From: Inia geoffrensis | Lineage: Eukaryota; Chordata; Mammalia; Artiodactyla; Iniidae | NCBI GenBank assembly: GCA_036417435.1 | Contig: CM070909.1 | Coordinates: forward strand, 14,602,597 to 14,666,596 | Length of the DNA stretch: 64,000 nucleotides | Reading direction: 5' to 3' | Part shown: one piece after another, positions 25,430-38,150 of the stretch | How the letters are laid out: each line of letters opens with the position of its first letter | How positions within the stretch are numbered: position 1 is the stretch's first letter | The notes under the pieces: model-generated | Database searches by the model: none | What the model was told of the DNA's origin: nothing | What the model saw: only the letters and a program-made list of their open reading frames with translations | Position numbers and translations under genes: made by a program

Positions 25430-26460
25430 ATTGACCTCTGTTGATTATGCCTCCCTGAAACCTCTTAAATCTGTCCACTTTCTCTTTAAAGCCCTCACTG
25501 TGGTGTCAAGGCTGTCACCATCCCTTGCTGGGACTGTTGTAGTAGCCTCCTAGTTGGTGTCCCTACCCCTCCACCTCTGCCCCACCTCCCTGTATAATCT
25601 GGTCCTCACAAGGAAGCCAGAGTACTTTTTCTAAAATATAAATTTGATAACATCACTCCCTGATTAGAGCTCTTTACTCATTGCCCCTCACATTTTGGTT
25701 AAGTTACAATCTTCTCAACATCATCTGGTTTCTGCTTACCTTTTTTTTTTTTTAAATAAATTTATTTTACTTATTTATTTTTGGTTGTGTTGGCTCTTTG
25801 TTGCTGCACGCAGGCTTCCTCTAGTCGCGGCGAGCGGGGGCTACTTTTCGTTGTGGTGCGCAGGCTTCTCACCGCGGTGTCTTCTCTTGCTGTGGAGCAC
25901 AGGCTCTAGGCGCGTGGGCTTCAGTAGTTGTGGCACACGGGCTTCAGTAGTTGTGGCTCACGGCCTCTAGAGCGCAGGGTCAGTAGTTGTGGTGCTCGGG
26001 CTTAGTTGCTCCGTGGCATGTTGGATCTTCCTGGACCAGGGCTCGAACCCAGGTCCCCTGCATTGGCAGGTGGATTATTACCCTCCTAGCTCCCCTTGAG
26101 CTTTAGGATCCAGCCAAGTTCACTATTTCTTTGTTTTTCCAAAGTTCCACGTTTTCTCTTGCTTCTACTGTTGATACACTGCTTCTACTGCCTGTTACTT
26201 CCCCCCAACCCTCCACTCCATCTTTACCCAATCAGTTTGGCTTGTTTGTACCCATCTTCAGCTCTGTGATCTCTGATCCCCCAAGCCTAAGTTAAGTGTT
26301 GCTTCTGTGTTTTCACACAGAACCATGTACTTTTTATGCTGGCACTTACTGATTTGTCGGGAACTGTCTCGCCTGTTAGCTGCTAAATCCCTGAAACTAA
26401 CACAGTGATTCAACCTAGTGGCTTCTGAATAACTGTTGAATGAACAAATGCCAAGTTTTC
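25430..26460 (+). mobile_element. L2 3' region split by a SINE
   Basis: L2 boxes at 25430-25740 ('gtagtagcctcctagttggt', 'gataacatcactccctgatt') continue at 26079-26460 ('ccagccaagttcactatttc' to 'ataactgttgaatgaacaaa'), with the tRNA SINE at 25741-26078 between. Confidence 0.8.
25741..26078 (-). mobile_element. long tRNA-derived SINE splitting an L2
   Basis: Reverse orientation. The unit 'agtagttgtgg' recurs four times (about 25923-25990), the tandem body of the long CHR form. The tRNA-like part ends at 'ggatcttcctggaccagggc' and 'gggctcgaacccaggtcccc', with the distal 'ccaccagggaagcc' end missing. L2 sequence resumes on the right. Confidence 0.82.
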
Positions 26461-26559
26461 TTATAAGCAGCTCTCTTGCCACTGTCTCGGATGCCTTACA
26501 CTCATTTATTTTCCAGTGTTGAAAAATATAGAGAGATGACTAAATATCACCAATGCAAT

Positions 26560-27670
26560 AACTTTTTATTTTGAGATAAATTTGGACTCACCGGAGAGTT
26601 ATAAAAATAAAGAGTTCCGTACACCCTTCATCCACATTCATGTAATGATAATATCTCATGTAACCATGGTGCAATTATCAAAACTAAGAAACTAACATTG
26701 ATACCATACTATTAACCAAACTACAGATTTTATTTGGATTTCGCCAGTTTTTGCAATAATGTCCTTTTTTTTTCTCTTCCAGGATACAATCTAGAATGTC
26801 ACATTGCATTCGGTTATCATGTCTCTTTAGTCTCCCTACACTTTGTGACAGTTCTTCAGCCTTTCCTTTTCACAGCCTTGACACTTTTAAAGAGTACTGG
26901 CCAGCTCTTGGCAAAATGCCCTTCAATTTGGGTTTGTCTGGTGTTAATCCACGGTTAGATTGAGGTTATACATTATTGGAAAGACTGCCACAGATATGAT
27001 GTACCCTTCTCAGCGAATCATACTATGTCGATATGCCTTGTACCTAGTGATTATTATTTTATTTAGTTGTTTTCTTATTTAATTTCCCCTTTAGTACTCG
27101 GTTAAGGTGGTGCCTGCCAGGTTTCTTCATTGTAACTTTACTATTTTTTCCTTTGCAATTAGTAAATGTTTATTTTAGGGGAGATCTTTTGAAACTATGC
27201 AAGTGTCCCATTTCTGCTTAAAACTTTCACCCACGAAATCCATCCATGGTTGCCTGCATAAATTACTCCTGTGATGTTATAATGTTCTATTCCTCTCATT
27301 CATTCTATATTTATTAACTGGAATTATTTTGTAAAGAAAGCTTGTTATTTCTTCCTCTTTATTTAGCTGGTTGTTTGTTTATATCAGTGTGGACTCAAGG
27401 AGAGCCATGTTATCCATTGGATTATAATCAATACTATTATTGGATTTATGTTGTTATTTGCTTTGCTCAAATTATTCCAACTCTGGCCATTGGGAGCCCT
27501 TTCAGGTTGGTGGATATGTTTCCCTCCTCTCTCGTTTTCCAGCACTTTCTTACTTTCTGGTGCCACAAGATGCTCCACATTCATCTTTCACTTGCCTACC
27601 CCAGCCCTGGAACCCCTTCTCCAAGGAATTCTGGTTCCTTTTAGTGGAGAATTATATACCTGCCTCTCTG
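26560..27670. mobile_element. old L1M-like block
   Basis: The stretch follows a familiar old mammalian L1M noncoding/3' sequence: 'ttattttgagataaatttgg', a middle 'ccttcaatttgggtttgtct' box, and 'aaggtggtgcctgccaggtt' further on, ending in 'ccagccctggaaccccttct'. Many substitutions and small gaps. Orientation and subfamily are not certain. Confidence 0.6.
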
Positions 27671-30581
27671 CCACTGTGACAGTCTTATCTGTGCACTCAT
27701 TCTCATGCTCTCACACTGAAATCCCCTCTTTTATTTCCCTCAAAGAAAGACACATTTAAAGTGACAGTTTTAGAAACTCTGTGGGTCCAGGACATAATAA
27801 TGGAGACACAGCAATACAGTGTAGCAGAAAGAGTGCTGAACCTAGAGCTGGGAGATGTTTCTGATCATCTGGCATTTTGACTCTGGGTCTGGTTTGGAGA
27901 GAAAAGTACTGTAAGTACGTACTGTAAGTACGGGAAACTATAAATACCACTGCAAGTGAGAGAAATCTGCCTCCGAACACTTGGCTATTACTTCCCCTGC
28001 ATTCATTCTCCTGTTCCCGAATTTCAGAGGTAGGCAAACGACTCAGGTTATTATTCTGTAAAAAGGCATGAATCGGGGAAAAGAGGCTGGCTTCTTTTTA
28101 TCCTCAACTTTCCCACCCCTCCTCCAAGACAATTTGAATCTGAGATTTTTGCTTTGCCAACAGGAAGAAAGGTACGTACCTTTGCAAGAACAATCAAAAC
28201 AATGACTCACAAACTTGGTGTAAGGATTTAAGATAATTTCCCTGTTTTGAAAAGCTTCAGAGGATTGTGCAAAATTATACACCGAAGGGTGAAAAAGAGA
28301 CAGTGTGCAGCTGGACTTCCACAGCTTGCCTGACACACACGTACAGGGTCCAGGCTGGGCTCTAAGCAACAAACCCTGACTTCCTTCAGTGGCACATTCC
28401 AGGCCTGCCGTGAAGGAAGGAAAGGCAGAGACATTTCAGCAGGGTTGTAAATGATCCTTTCACAGTCACTAGAAACAGAGCTCTTGAAACGCCCTTTTCC
28501 TACCCCCTCTCACATATGGTCTGCTGCCCCTCAGTTCCCCAAATCTATACATTCTCCCCTCAGAACCTATACTTTTGGAGATAGGTTTTATGAGACTGAG
28601 TGTTTTCAATAAGAGAGAAAAAAAAAAAAGTTTTCTGATCTCCTGAAAAAAAAAAATGGTGTTCAAGTGAAATCTGTAGGAGGAATGCTTTACTCTTTTA
28701 CTAGTATTTCATTAGCTCAGATTCATGCACAGTATATACAGTCTTGGTGTCGTTTAAAAGCCTGGAGCCCATCTTTTCCAGGAATGCTTCACATGATGTT
28801 CTCTAGGCAGTTGCCAAGAAGGAAGTTCTACTTTGCTTTATTTTGTTAAAGCAATTCTGTTGACAGCAGATCTCTTGCTATGTCCATTTTTCACCCTCTG
28901 CTTGCTGCAGGATCCTGGGTTGCTGGTCTGACCACTGAGAACTTGATGAAATCCACAGAGAAAATCGTACTGGTGACGTTATGATTTCGCCACCAACTCG
29001 AAATCCACTACCTCTGCAAGACCAATTTCCAGTTGCCAGATGGCATGGGGTAACGTGTGTCAAGGAGTCACCCCTTTACATCCATCAGAAATGGAGAGAG
29101 TTTTTAGTTTGGTTTGGTTTTTGAAACATCTACCTATATTATCTTCCAGAATACACTTTGTGGAAAAGTTTAATGCACGACCCAGAAAGCTAGAGAGCCT
29201 CTCAAATTAATGCTTGCCAAGTGACTTGGGTCTAGCCCTTCTGCACGTCATTATCATCTTGGCTAATGAACAAATAAGGGATGAAATGGAAAAATTCTAA
29301 TTAGCCACCTGGAGATGGTGGCAGAATTGAGGAGATTCCCGCACTGCCTTCAGGTGTGTTGCTTTGGATAAGGTCCAGTATGGCTGAGGATGAGCCTAAG
29401 GTGTCAGGAAAGGCATGAAGTGCCAACACTGCAGGATCACCTCCCCTCCCCTTCCCACCTCAAACATAAGGGGCGATGCCCTGAATGCCAAGGGTGCCTA
29501 ATTAGGAAACAAAGAGTTGGATCAACAGAGGTCATTGGTAATCTCTGAATAGGTTTTGCCCACTCATTTTTTTTTTTTTTCTGCTAAGTAGGTGGCTTTC
29601 ACCCTGCCCTATGAATGACTGTGTATCCTGGTTTTGTAGCCACCCATGGGAAAATCTCCACTTACCTTGTTAATGCACAGCAAGGTTGGCTGTGGGTTAT
29701 TTATTCATTTTTCTCCTGTTGGTTTAGTTAATTACCCAAATCTATCAGCATTTTTTGGTCTCAAATTGAACTGAGGTCAAAAGAAAATCAGTTCAGGAAG
29801 GTGGGAGGAAACAGCGTCGGCTGCCACGTGGCACCAAACGGAGGCACGCGGCTACCCAGGAGTTGCATCACTGATGATGAATACACTGTTCATACGTCAT
29901 CCTCCTCCCCAGAAGGTTCAACAGCTTCAGTTCCATCCTATGTTCCTGTCCCCAGATCATGGCTTAAATTGGACAACGTAAGGCGAAGAGCCACTCAGTC
30001 GGATGGTTTTGGGTTTTGTGTATTGTGAGCCACATTACAGGCTAAACGGACAAGCACATGGAAGGGACGCAGCCATCTGCCCATGAAGCTCAGTGGGCTG
30101 CAAACGTGCCCCATCCAAAGCTCAGTGTGTGAGCCCTGACTACCTGAGGAATACAATCCCATCACTTCCCGCCTCCTTTCAGGACATTTAAAATCCGAGA
30201 AAGGGGGGCTGCTCCTCCACAAGTTTACATAAGTGAGACCTCTCTAGTTAACGATTTGGTGAACAGGATTCATCTTAAGGCAAATGAGAAAGAAGCCCAG
30301 GAGAAGGAGGGGCACACCGCCCATCCCAGTGAAATGGTGTGGAGGCAGAGCTTTCATTTATTTCTGGGGAAAAAAAAAGAACATTTCGTTCTGCCCAGGC
30401 AGAGCTTTTCTGACTGAAGAGTTGACCCTGGATCCTTGGATGGAGATAGTTAACATTATCAGCTTGTTACAAGGTTGGCACAAACATGCGAGAAAATGAC
30501 ACCTTGTCTTAATCATTCTTTTCCCCTGAGTAAGTATTTCTCAAACAGATGCAACCCCACCCTTGGGCTTCATATTAGCAA
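27671..30581. other. no gene seen; some possibly conserved noncoding DNA
   Basis: A weak MIR-like patch lies at about 27820-27890 and a 13-bp duplication (tactgtaagtacg) near 27908-27933. The 29210-29360 part has homeodomain-like and E-box-like motifs close together. Nothing recognised in 30826-31324. Confidence 0.45.
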
Positions 30582-30592
30582 CACTGCTCAAG

Positions 30593-30811
30593 TTTTTTTT
30601 TTTTTTTTTTTTTTTGCTGTACGCGGGCCTCTCACTGTTATGGCCTCTCCCGTTGCGGAGCACAGGCTCCGGACGCGCAGGCTCAGCGGCCATGGCTCAC
30701 GGACCCAGCCGCTTTGCGGCACGTGGGATCCTCCCGGACCGGGGCACGAACGCACGTCCCCTGCATCGGCAGGCGGACTCTCAACCACTGCGCCACCAGG
30801 GAAGTCCCCAT
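30593..30811 (-). mobile_element. CHR-2 SINE, reverse orientation
   Basis: Full SINE with about 23-T tail at left. Exact 14-bp duplications cactgctcaagttt at 30582-30595 and 30812-30825. Confidence 0.95.
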
Positions 30812-31324
30812 CACTGCTCAAGTTTAAAACCCTGGTGGAAAGGTCAGTCACGTCTCCTCGGCTACCAAGACTGTGGACCTTGCACCAAAAATATACTAAG
30901 AATCAACTCAAGTAAACACATTGAAGGGAAAGCTTTCGATGATTTGTGAGCATTTGGTTTACACTAAAAACAAAACCCATGCCACTTCTCTGGGCTGAGA
31001 AATGGTTTCCAAAGACCGTTGGAAATGGCGACTCTCCATGTACTGTCAGTAATTCATTCAGAGAAAGGTATTTTGTACACAACTATACCGCAGAGGACAG
31101 GTTATTCACAGCATTCATAGCAGTTTATATCTTAGAAATACTGTGTAATCTTTAATTGTTGCCGCTGAAACAGAACAGTCCTAGGTGAGAGTGAGAGGAG
31201 AAATAAGAGAGGTCAGGAATGATGGAGAAAGGTTCTCATCGTAAAATAACCAAACCTCCTCATGGCTGGCATCTGGAGGGATCACAGGCCTATTGGACCA
31301 CAGACCAAGGGTGTCAGTCTCACG

Positions 31325-31610
31325 TACAATAACAGTCGCTCACATTGGCTGAGCACTTATTCGTTGTCAGGTGCTGTTCTAAGTATGTTCATGGATTCTT
31401 CCACTTAATACTTACAGTGACAACTGAAGCAGTCTTTCATTCTCCAAATATCTATTTAGCACCTACCATGTGTCAAACGCTAGTCTGGGGGCTGGGGCTA
31501 TTGCACTGATCAAAACACACACAAATGCCTGCATTCTGTAACTTACATCCTAGTGCAGCCAGGATTTGAACCTCAGGAGTCTGGGCTGCAAAACCATCAT
31601 AGTTATTAGT
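31325..31610 (-). mobile_element. MIR split by an L2 fragment
   Basis: Reverse MIR: 'gagcacttattcgttgtcag' to about 31435, resuming at 31557 with 'gccaggatttgaacctcagg'. The middle (about 31438-31555: 'agcacctaccatgtgtcaaa', 'gcattctgtaacttacatcc') is the L2 3' region in reverse. This suggests L2 landed in an older MIR. Confidence 0.65.
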
Positions 31611-31764
31611 AGGTGTCACAAAACGCAGCCTCTTTTGGAGACCAGTGAGAACCTCTTAGATCACAAAGAGTTAAATGTGAAACACCTGGGAGAGATGTGC
31701 TTTCTGTGACTGATGTGGCTGGTTTGCTCTTCTCTCTGGAAACAGGAGCGGGGCCTGAAACTGA

Positions 31765-31985
31765 AAAGAGCTGGCGTTTGGATTCAGGAGACCCAGGTTC
31801 AAGATCAGGCTCTGCTATATATATATTCCATGGATGCTTGGGGCAAGTTGTTAAACCTCTCTGAGCCTTGTCTGGAAGAGAGAAATTATAACAAGACCTA
31901 CATTCTTTGTGTTGTGGTGAGCTATTAAATGAGATAAGAGAAATAAAATACTTTGCAAAGTGCCTGGCATTGTAGAAAGTAAACT
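31765..31985 (+). mobile_element. MIR
   Basis: 'aggagacccaggttcaagat', 'cctctctgagccttgtctgg', 'tttgcaaagtgcctggcatt' give a long MIR. Confidence 0.8.
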
Positions 31986-32924
31986 ATTCTTCTTATTTGT
32001 TTCTTATGGACCCGCAAACCCAGACAATAAAATATCAGAAGCTGATTGAAGTCATCTTGGAATGTCAGCCCTGCACTGTATAAATGCCTGACTGCACGGA
32101 CTGAGGCAGAGCAGAGGTCTCTAGCCCATCTGTCTTCAGTGTGTGTGTTCACGGGCATAGGCAGTGTGGAGAGAAAGCTGCAGTGCACAGCATCCTGTGT
32201 TATCCAGGGGCACCAAAACGGAGCTCCCTGTATCAAAGAGCCTGAGTCTTTTATCCTGTGTCACCAGCTTTGCTTGCTTTAGGTCTCTGTCCTCAATATG
32301 ACCAGGTCACACAGGGCCCATAGAAAGCTGAGATGCCTAAAGGTCACAAACCGCTTTGTCCACAGGGACGTCTCTTGGTCTGGGTGCTCCACCCCTGGGG
32401 CCTCAGTTCTCTTTCCTTTGCAACCCCTGGATCTACTTCCTTTGCTCTCTATCTTCCTGTCCTCTCTCTTAGTAAGGATGCTTCTATTGATCAGTCCATA
32501 CGGTCTGACCTGTGAGCAGCCTCCTTTGGGTGTAGCTCTCAAAGGCAGCCCCCTTCTTTACCAAGAGGGGTGCAGGACTCAAATCCCCTTGGGTCACGCC
32601 CACTCAAGTGATCGCTCAATGCAATTGTCTAAACTTGGAAATTGACCAGTTATGATTCTTCAGGATGTTGATCATCCCCATCCATTTGGTCGCCTCAAGG
32701 CTGATTTGGGCTCCATTCCTTAGTTTCCACAGATGATTCTGACCGTCAGGGTAAGGGGGCAAATGTACGCACAGACTCAGAAACCTCATTCTGTCAAATG
32801 CATATTGATTCTCAGCAAGCTCTTAGTGTATAAAATCAAAGCTTCTGGGAGCCACACTCCATTTTCATGAATAAGAATCCAAATGATCACAAGTTTAGTG
32901 CCCTGAAAGAAACACAAATTTGCC
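31986..32924. other. no gene seen
   Basis: Several overlapping open frames on both strands but no recognisable protein. Also nothing in 33351-33953 or 34065-34572. Confidence 0.5.
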
Positions 32925-33350
32925 ATCTTACGCTTCCGTAGGTTAGAAGTCTGGCACAGGTCATTGGTGCCTCTCTGGAGGCTCTTGGGGAGAATCCATT
33001 TCCCTTCCTCCTCCACCTTCCAGAGTCTATCCATAATCCTTGGTTAAAGGTTCCCTTCTTCTATCCTCAAGGCCAGCATCATTACATCTCTGTGACCATC
33101 CCTTCTTAGTCACACTTCCCCTTGACCTCAGCCTCTGACCTCAGGCTGGAAAGGTTCTTCAATGTCAGGGAATCATGTGATTAAGCTGGACTCACCTGGA
33201 GAATCTAGGATAGCCTCCCCATGTCAAGGTTCGTAACTTCAACCACATCTGTAAGTCCCTTTTGCCCTGTAAGGTAACATATTCACAGGCTCTGGAGATG
33301 AGGACATGGACATCTTTGTGGTCATTATTCTGTCCATCTCGTTCCTCTCT
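32925..33350 (+). repeat. ancient placental interspersed repeat, family not named
   Basis: 'tctggaggctcttggggaga', 'tcacctggagaatctaggat', 'ggtaacatattcacaggctc', 'gtggtcattattctgtccat' are from another common old mammalian repeat that ends in this way; LTR-type suspected. Confidence 0.55.
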
Positions 33351-33953
33351 CTGGCCCCCCAAGGGAATTCCACATGCAAATATATTCATGCCGTCCTAAG
33401 GTCCTCAATATTCTCAATCCATTACAGCATCTACTCAAAGTCCAAAAATCTCATCAAAATCTCCTCAGCTCAAAAGTCCCAAATCTCATTATCTACTTCA
33501 GATAAACCAGGCAAGGCTGAGGCTCTAGGTGGCAACATAAGGTAGCCTTTTTCTAATGTGAATCTCTTGAAATAATTCAATTGTTTTTATTTCTATCGTT
33601 TACACATTTCGTCAAAGGTTTCCACTCCTGATGGCATTCTGAGGCGTTTATTGAAAAGACCATGAGTGTTCTTTTTTTTTCCTGCATGTCTCACTATGTC
33701 TACTGTATGCCATTACAATCTTCCCATTCTGATTGCAACTCTCTACTCCCAGGGCAGAGCTAATTATATGTTTTTCTTATATTCCGATATTCTAGATTTG
33801 CCACATATGGAGGAAAAAGCTAAACATGAGACTAAATAGAGACTAAGTATTAAGCCCATTCATATCTCAAAATTTTTCATGTGTTTCAAATGTAGAAACC
33901 ACTGTCATTCATAATTGGTTGAGATTTTTATCTTCTGGACTAGCATTCTTAGC

Positions 33954-34064
33954 CAACACACACACACACACACACTCACATACACACACACTCACACACT
34001 CACATACACACACTCACACACACACTCACATACACACACACACAAACATACACACACTCATCAA
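33954..34064 (+). repeat. CA-rich complex microsatellite
   Basis: CACA blocks broken by CACT and CATA units, about 110 bases. Confidence 0.93.
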
Positions 34065-34584
34065 ATAACTGTGGAGATTTTTCAATTATCTAATTTGATC
34101 TAATGGCTAGTCCAGTATCTTCAAAAAGTGGAGCATGAAGAATTCAGTTTTGTTTCTAACTTTATCCATACATCTTTATAGAAAGAGCATTCCAAGATTA
34201 AAATGAACTTGATATTTCTTGGCAAGTTCTTTCTTTTTGTTTGCATGTGTCCCTCAATAAAATGAAACCTTTTCACTGTAATAAAATTACTCTACAGTAA
34301 TTTTTAAGCCATTCAAACCAGAACATGTTAGAAATAAAACCTATCGATATTGTGAATGCTATTGGAGCTGGGCACAAGGTACACAGGACTAAACAATAGT
34401 CTTGGCTGAGCACACAGACAAAGGCATTTGGGAAATTATAATGAATATCCTGAAGGTGACCAAATAAGATAAAAGTGTTCACTTACTAACTATGGCAATG
34501 CTACATTGCATAAATAAAAGATAATACCAAAAAAAATCTTCTTTCATTATGCCTTAAATAAAACACATTTACAAAAGCTCATGT

Positions 34585-35066
<482 letters not shown>

Positions 35067-35073
35067 CTCATGT

Positions 35074-36184
35074 TTTCTCGTGATGGTTGGCTTGAGGAAT
35101 TTCTTAATTTGTACTGAACAGAATCTCCTTTTGACTGACTCTGAAAAAAATGACCTAAGAAAACGATATGTAGAGTTTCTGCTTTGCCATCAAGGCTGTT
35201 TACACCAATAACACACCCAAAAGAGCACCACCATAATGTAATTTTGCATAATGAATTACGGAGTCAAAAACAACCATCAATAATGATGACAGTGGTCCTT
35301 TGCCTTTATAAGAAGCATCGTAGTCTTCAATAATATTTATTGACCTAGAAGTCTCCAGAAATAATTAATCATGAATTATTCATAGCAGATAAAAGATTTC
35401 CAGTTATCTGATGGGATCCAATCTGCCCTCATAAAATGTTTGAAGCCTTCTGGCATTTTGCCCCGTGTAGGAGCCCGACTCTTCCAGCTATTTGGTTCAC
35501 AAGAACATCTTGCATTTCAGTGGAGAAAAAAAACACCCTCTTATTGTGATAAATAATGAAGCAACTCTCTGCAATCCAATATTTTTAACACACCCCATCA
35601 TTTAAAATTTTTGACTTGACTATACATTTTCCTTAATGTTGACATCCTAGGACTTTCACATTTTTAAATAGCTTCTGAGTTTTGCTTTTGGGGCTCTTCC
35701 AGGTCAAATTATTAATGTATCCTCCCTTCCCACTGAAGATGTTTAACAAGCTTCGCATTTTTCACATATTCAGTGCTAAGCTCGCCCGTCTTTCTGTACA
35801 ACTTCCGCCTTTCTCCCGTAACACCTCCTTCGCATACAGCTGCGCCTCAAAAGCCCAATAAGTGGTTTCAGCATGAAATCATAGGCAGAATTTGGAATAG
35901 AAGTATTATTTTAAAAACTGAGCTGAAGAAAAGTGTAATATAAAGCTAGAAGATCTCTTGGTAGTTTAAGCACCGTTTCCTCTGTTCCGGTGCCTCATTT
36001 TCCTTAGTAATGGTTCCAGTGAAGTAAAGTACTTTTCGTGGATACTGATTAATCGAAATGAATGTTCCCAAGTAACAAGGAAGAGTAGACAAGAGAGGGA
36101 GCAGGGAAGAAGGCAATCGCTGAGCATCTACAAGTCTGCATTGGCATTTTGTTGGAAATTTTCTGAGTACTGTGGATAAAAGCA
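35074..36184. other. no gene seen
   Basis: AT-rich, with a near-palindromic TAATTA-type cluster at about 35360-35383. 36611-37495 likewise holds nothing recognised. Confidence 0.45.
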
Positions 36185-36420
36185 CAGACACCAGAGGCAA
36201 ACTGCCTGGGTTTGAATCCTAATTCTGCTAGAGTCCCGTCTCCAGCTGTAAGGCCCTGGGCAAGTTATTTATGCCCTCCTCAAGCTTCTCATCTGTAAAG
36301 AAGGGATAATAACAGGGCCAATTCATAGAGGAGTGGCTATGATTACGTGAGTTCATGTGTGTCAGGTCTTATAACAGCGGTTGGCTTATAGTCAATGCTA
36401 TAGACATTAGCTAATTATTG
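36185..36420 (+). mobile_element. MIR
   Basis: 'actgcctgggtttgaatcct', 'ccctgggcaagttatttatg', 'cttctcatctgtaaagaagg'. Confidence 0.83.
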
Positions 36421-36439
36421 TAATTGCTGGTTATCATCA

Positions 36440-36610
36440 GATCTCATATGGGCTTGGCGTACAACAGCCCTAATAGAAGATGGTTATTATCTTCTGCATT
36501 TTATTGAAGACGAAACTGGGGTGCACTGAAGTTAAGTTGACCACACACACAGTTAATATATGGCCTGTCAGGCTCCAAACCTGTGTTCCTGCCACTGAAG
36601 GGAGATGAGG
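36440..36610 (-). mobile_element. MIR
   Basis: 'attttattgaagacgaaact' and 'aggctccaaacctgtgttcc' are reversed MIR; it lies tail-to-tail with the plus-strand MIR to its left. Confidence 0.6.
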
Positions 36611-37495
36611 ACTGAAAAGCTGGCTCTGGGGAGCTTGAAAAGGGCTTTTCCTGCAACTGAGTCAGCAGGACGCCCAAAGCTCTTCACCCTCCCTAAGCAT
36701 CAATTAGTTCCTATCCCTTTCATTTATTGCGTGGTGGTCCTTTTTCCCCTCCTAGTTCCAATATTAATGACATATGTGAATTGGTATGAAGAAAACATCA
36801 TAATTTTGAAAGATAAGAAATGAAAGGGAACCATAAAAATCTCACTGAACGTATGGTATTTCAGTCTCCCGCCGCCTCCCTCAAAGCTTCCCCAAGTATT
36901 TCCCACTGATTTCTCTCCCTCTTGTTGACTCTTATAGCAATTATGGCCTGAACTCGACTGCTAGAACACTGTCTTGTGTATAGTTTAAGACACTAACTTG
37001 CACAGATCTCAAAAAATAAATCTCTGATAGTAAATAGCTTATTGAATTTCACCTTTTGAAAACCCATGATGAGCTTCATTTGAATAAACCCCCTCTGGCC
37101 AAGGATTGACCAATTTGAGCTTCAACAAGAATAACTACAATAAATTAAAATGCAAATTATGACGACATACAACAACAAAATAACACATGAGGATGAGGGT
37201 GCATCACTTTTGGAGAATGCTAAGGAACCAACTTATTATTTTAACAGCTGATAATAGAGAGTAAGAATTAAACAATTTTTCTGTCTTTTCTATGTAAACT
37301 GAACCTCACAGTAGCAACACAGTTGTTAAGAGTAAGTTTCTCCTTATAAAAATATTCCCACTAATAAGTAAAGACTGATATGGAACACTTCCATCACCAC
37401 AGAAATTTCTGTTGAAAAGTGCTGTTCTAGAAAGTCTACTCTAGGCAATGAGCTTCAATTGCTACCAGACATTGAGGGACAGAAGTACACAATAA

Positions 37496-38150
37496 CACCT
37501 TGCAAAAAACCAAAAAAAACAACAACAAAAAAACCTGAATAAAATGAAGCCTCTGGATCTAACCACCAATTTCCTGTATTTACAGGAAATACAGGGGACA
37601 GTGGACTGTGTTACACAACACTCTGGGGATTCAGATGGCAAATTCCAGTTTGCGGGACACTGCTTGGAAGAAATGATGCACTTTTCTTAACAAAAATAAT
37701 ACCCAAAAAATTGATGGAGGAGGAAACTTAAATCTCATAAATTCCATGAATTCCATAAATTCCATATGTAAGACACATATCAAACAAAATTACAGTCCAT
37801 AGCCTTTATTAAAAGGCTGTTTCAAACAGACTGTAAAATAAATAATTACTAATTTTAAAACAACTGAAGTCTCTCCTTCTGTATCGCTGTTGTCTTTTCA
37901 AAAGGGTCCTGAGCCTGAATTGAGTCAAAAATCAACCATTCTAATATTTACAGCTTAGTTGTAACCATGTCATACAATTGATACAGTGCCTATGTCAGTT
38001 TCCTGGTTTTGATAATGTACTGTGGTTATGTGAGGTGCTAATCATTGGGGGAAGCTAGGTGAAGGGTACCCAAGAGCTCTCTGTTTGTTTTTGCAACTCT
38101 GACAATTTTCTAAAAATATTTCAAGGTGCAAATTTGTCAAAATCAATCAT
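37496..38150 (+). mobile_element. degenerate L1M 3' region (tentative)
   Basis: Boxes such as 'ctctggatctaaccaccaat', 'aacactctggggat' and, near the end, 'tcagtttcctggttttgata' followed by 'gggggaagctaggtgaaggg' are familiar from 3' ends of old L1 elements. Strongly decayed, no reading frame. Confidence 0.45.

Noticed and set aside
33954..34064. CRISPR-like array
   Set aside because: Simple CA-rich microsatellite without spacers; mammalian context.
33915..34103. Frame of His/Thr repeats
   Set aside because: Translation of the CA microsatellite.
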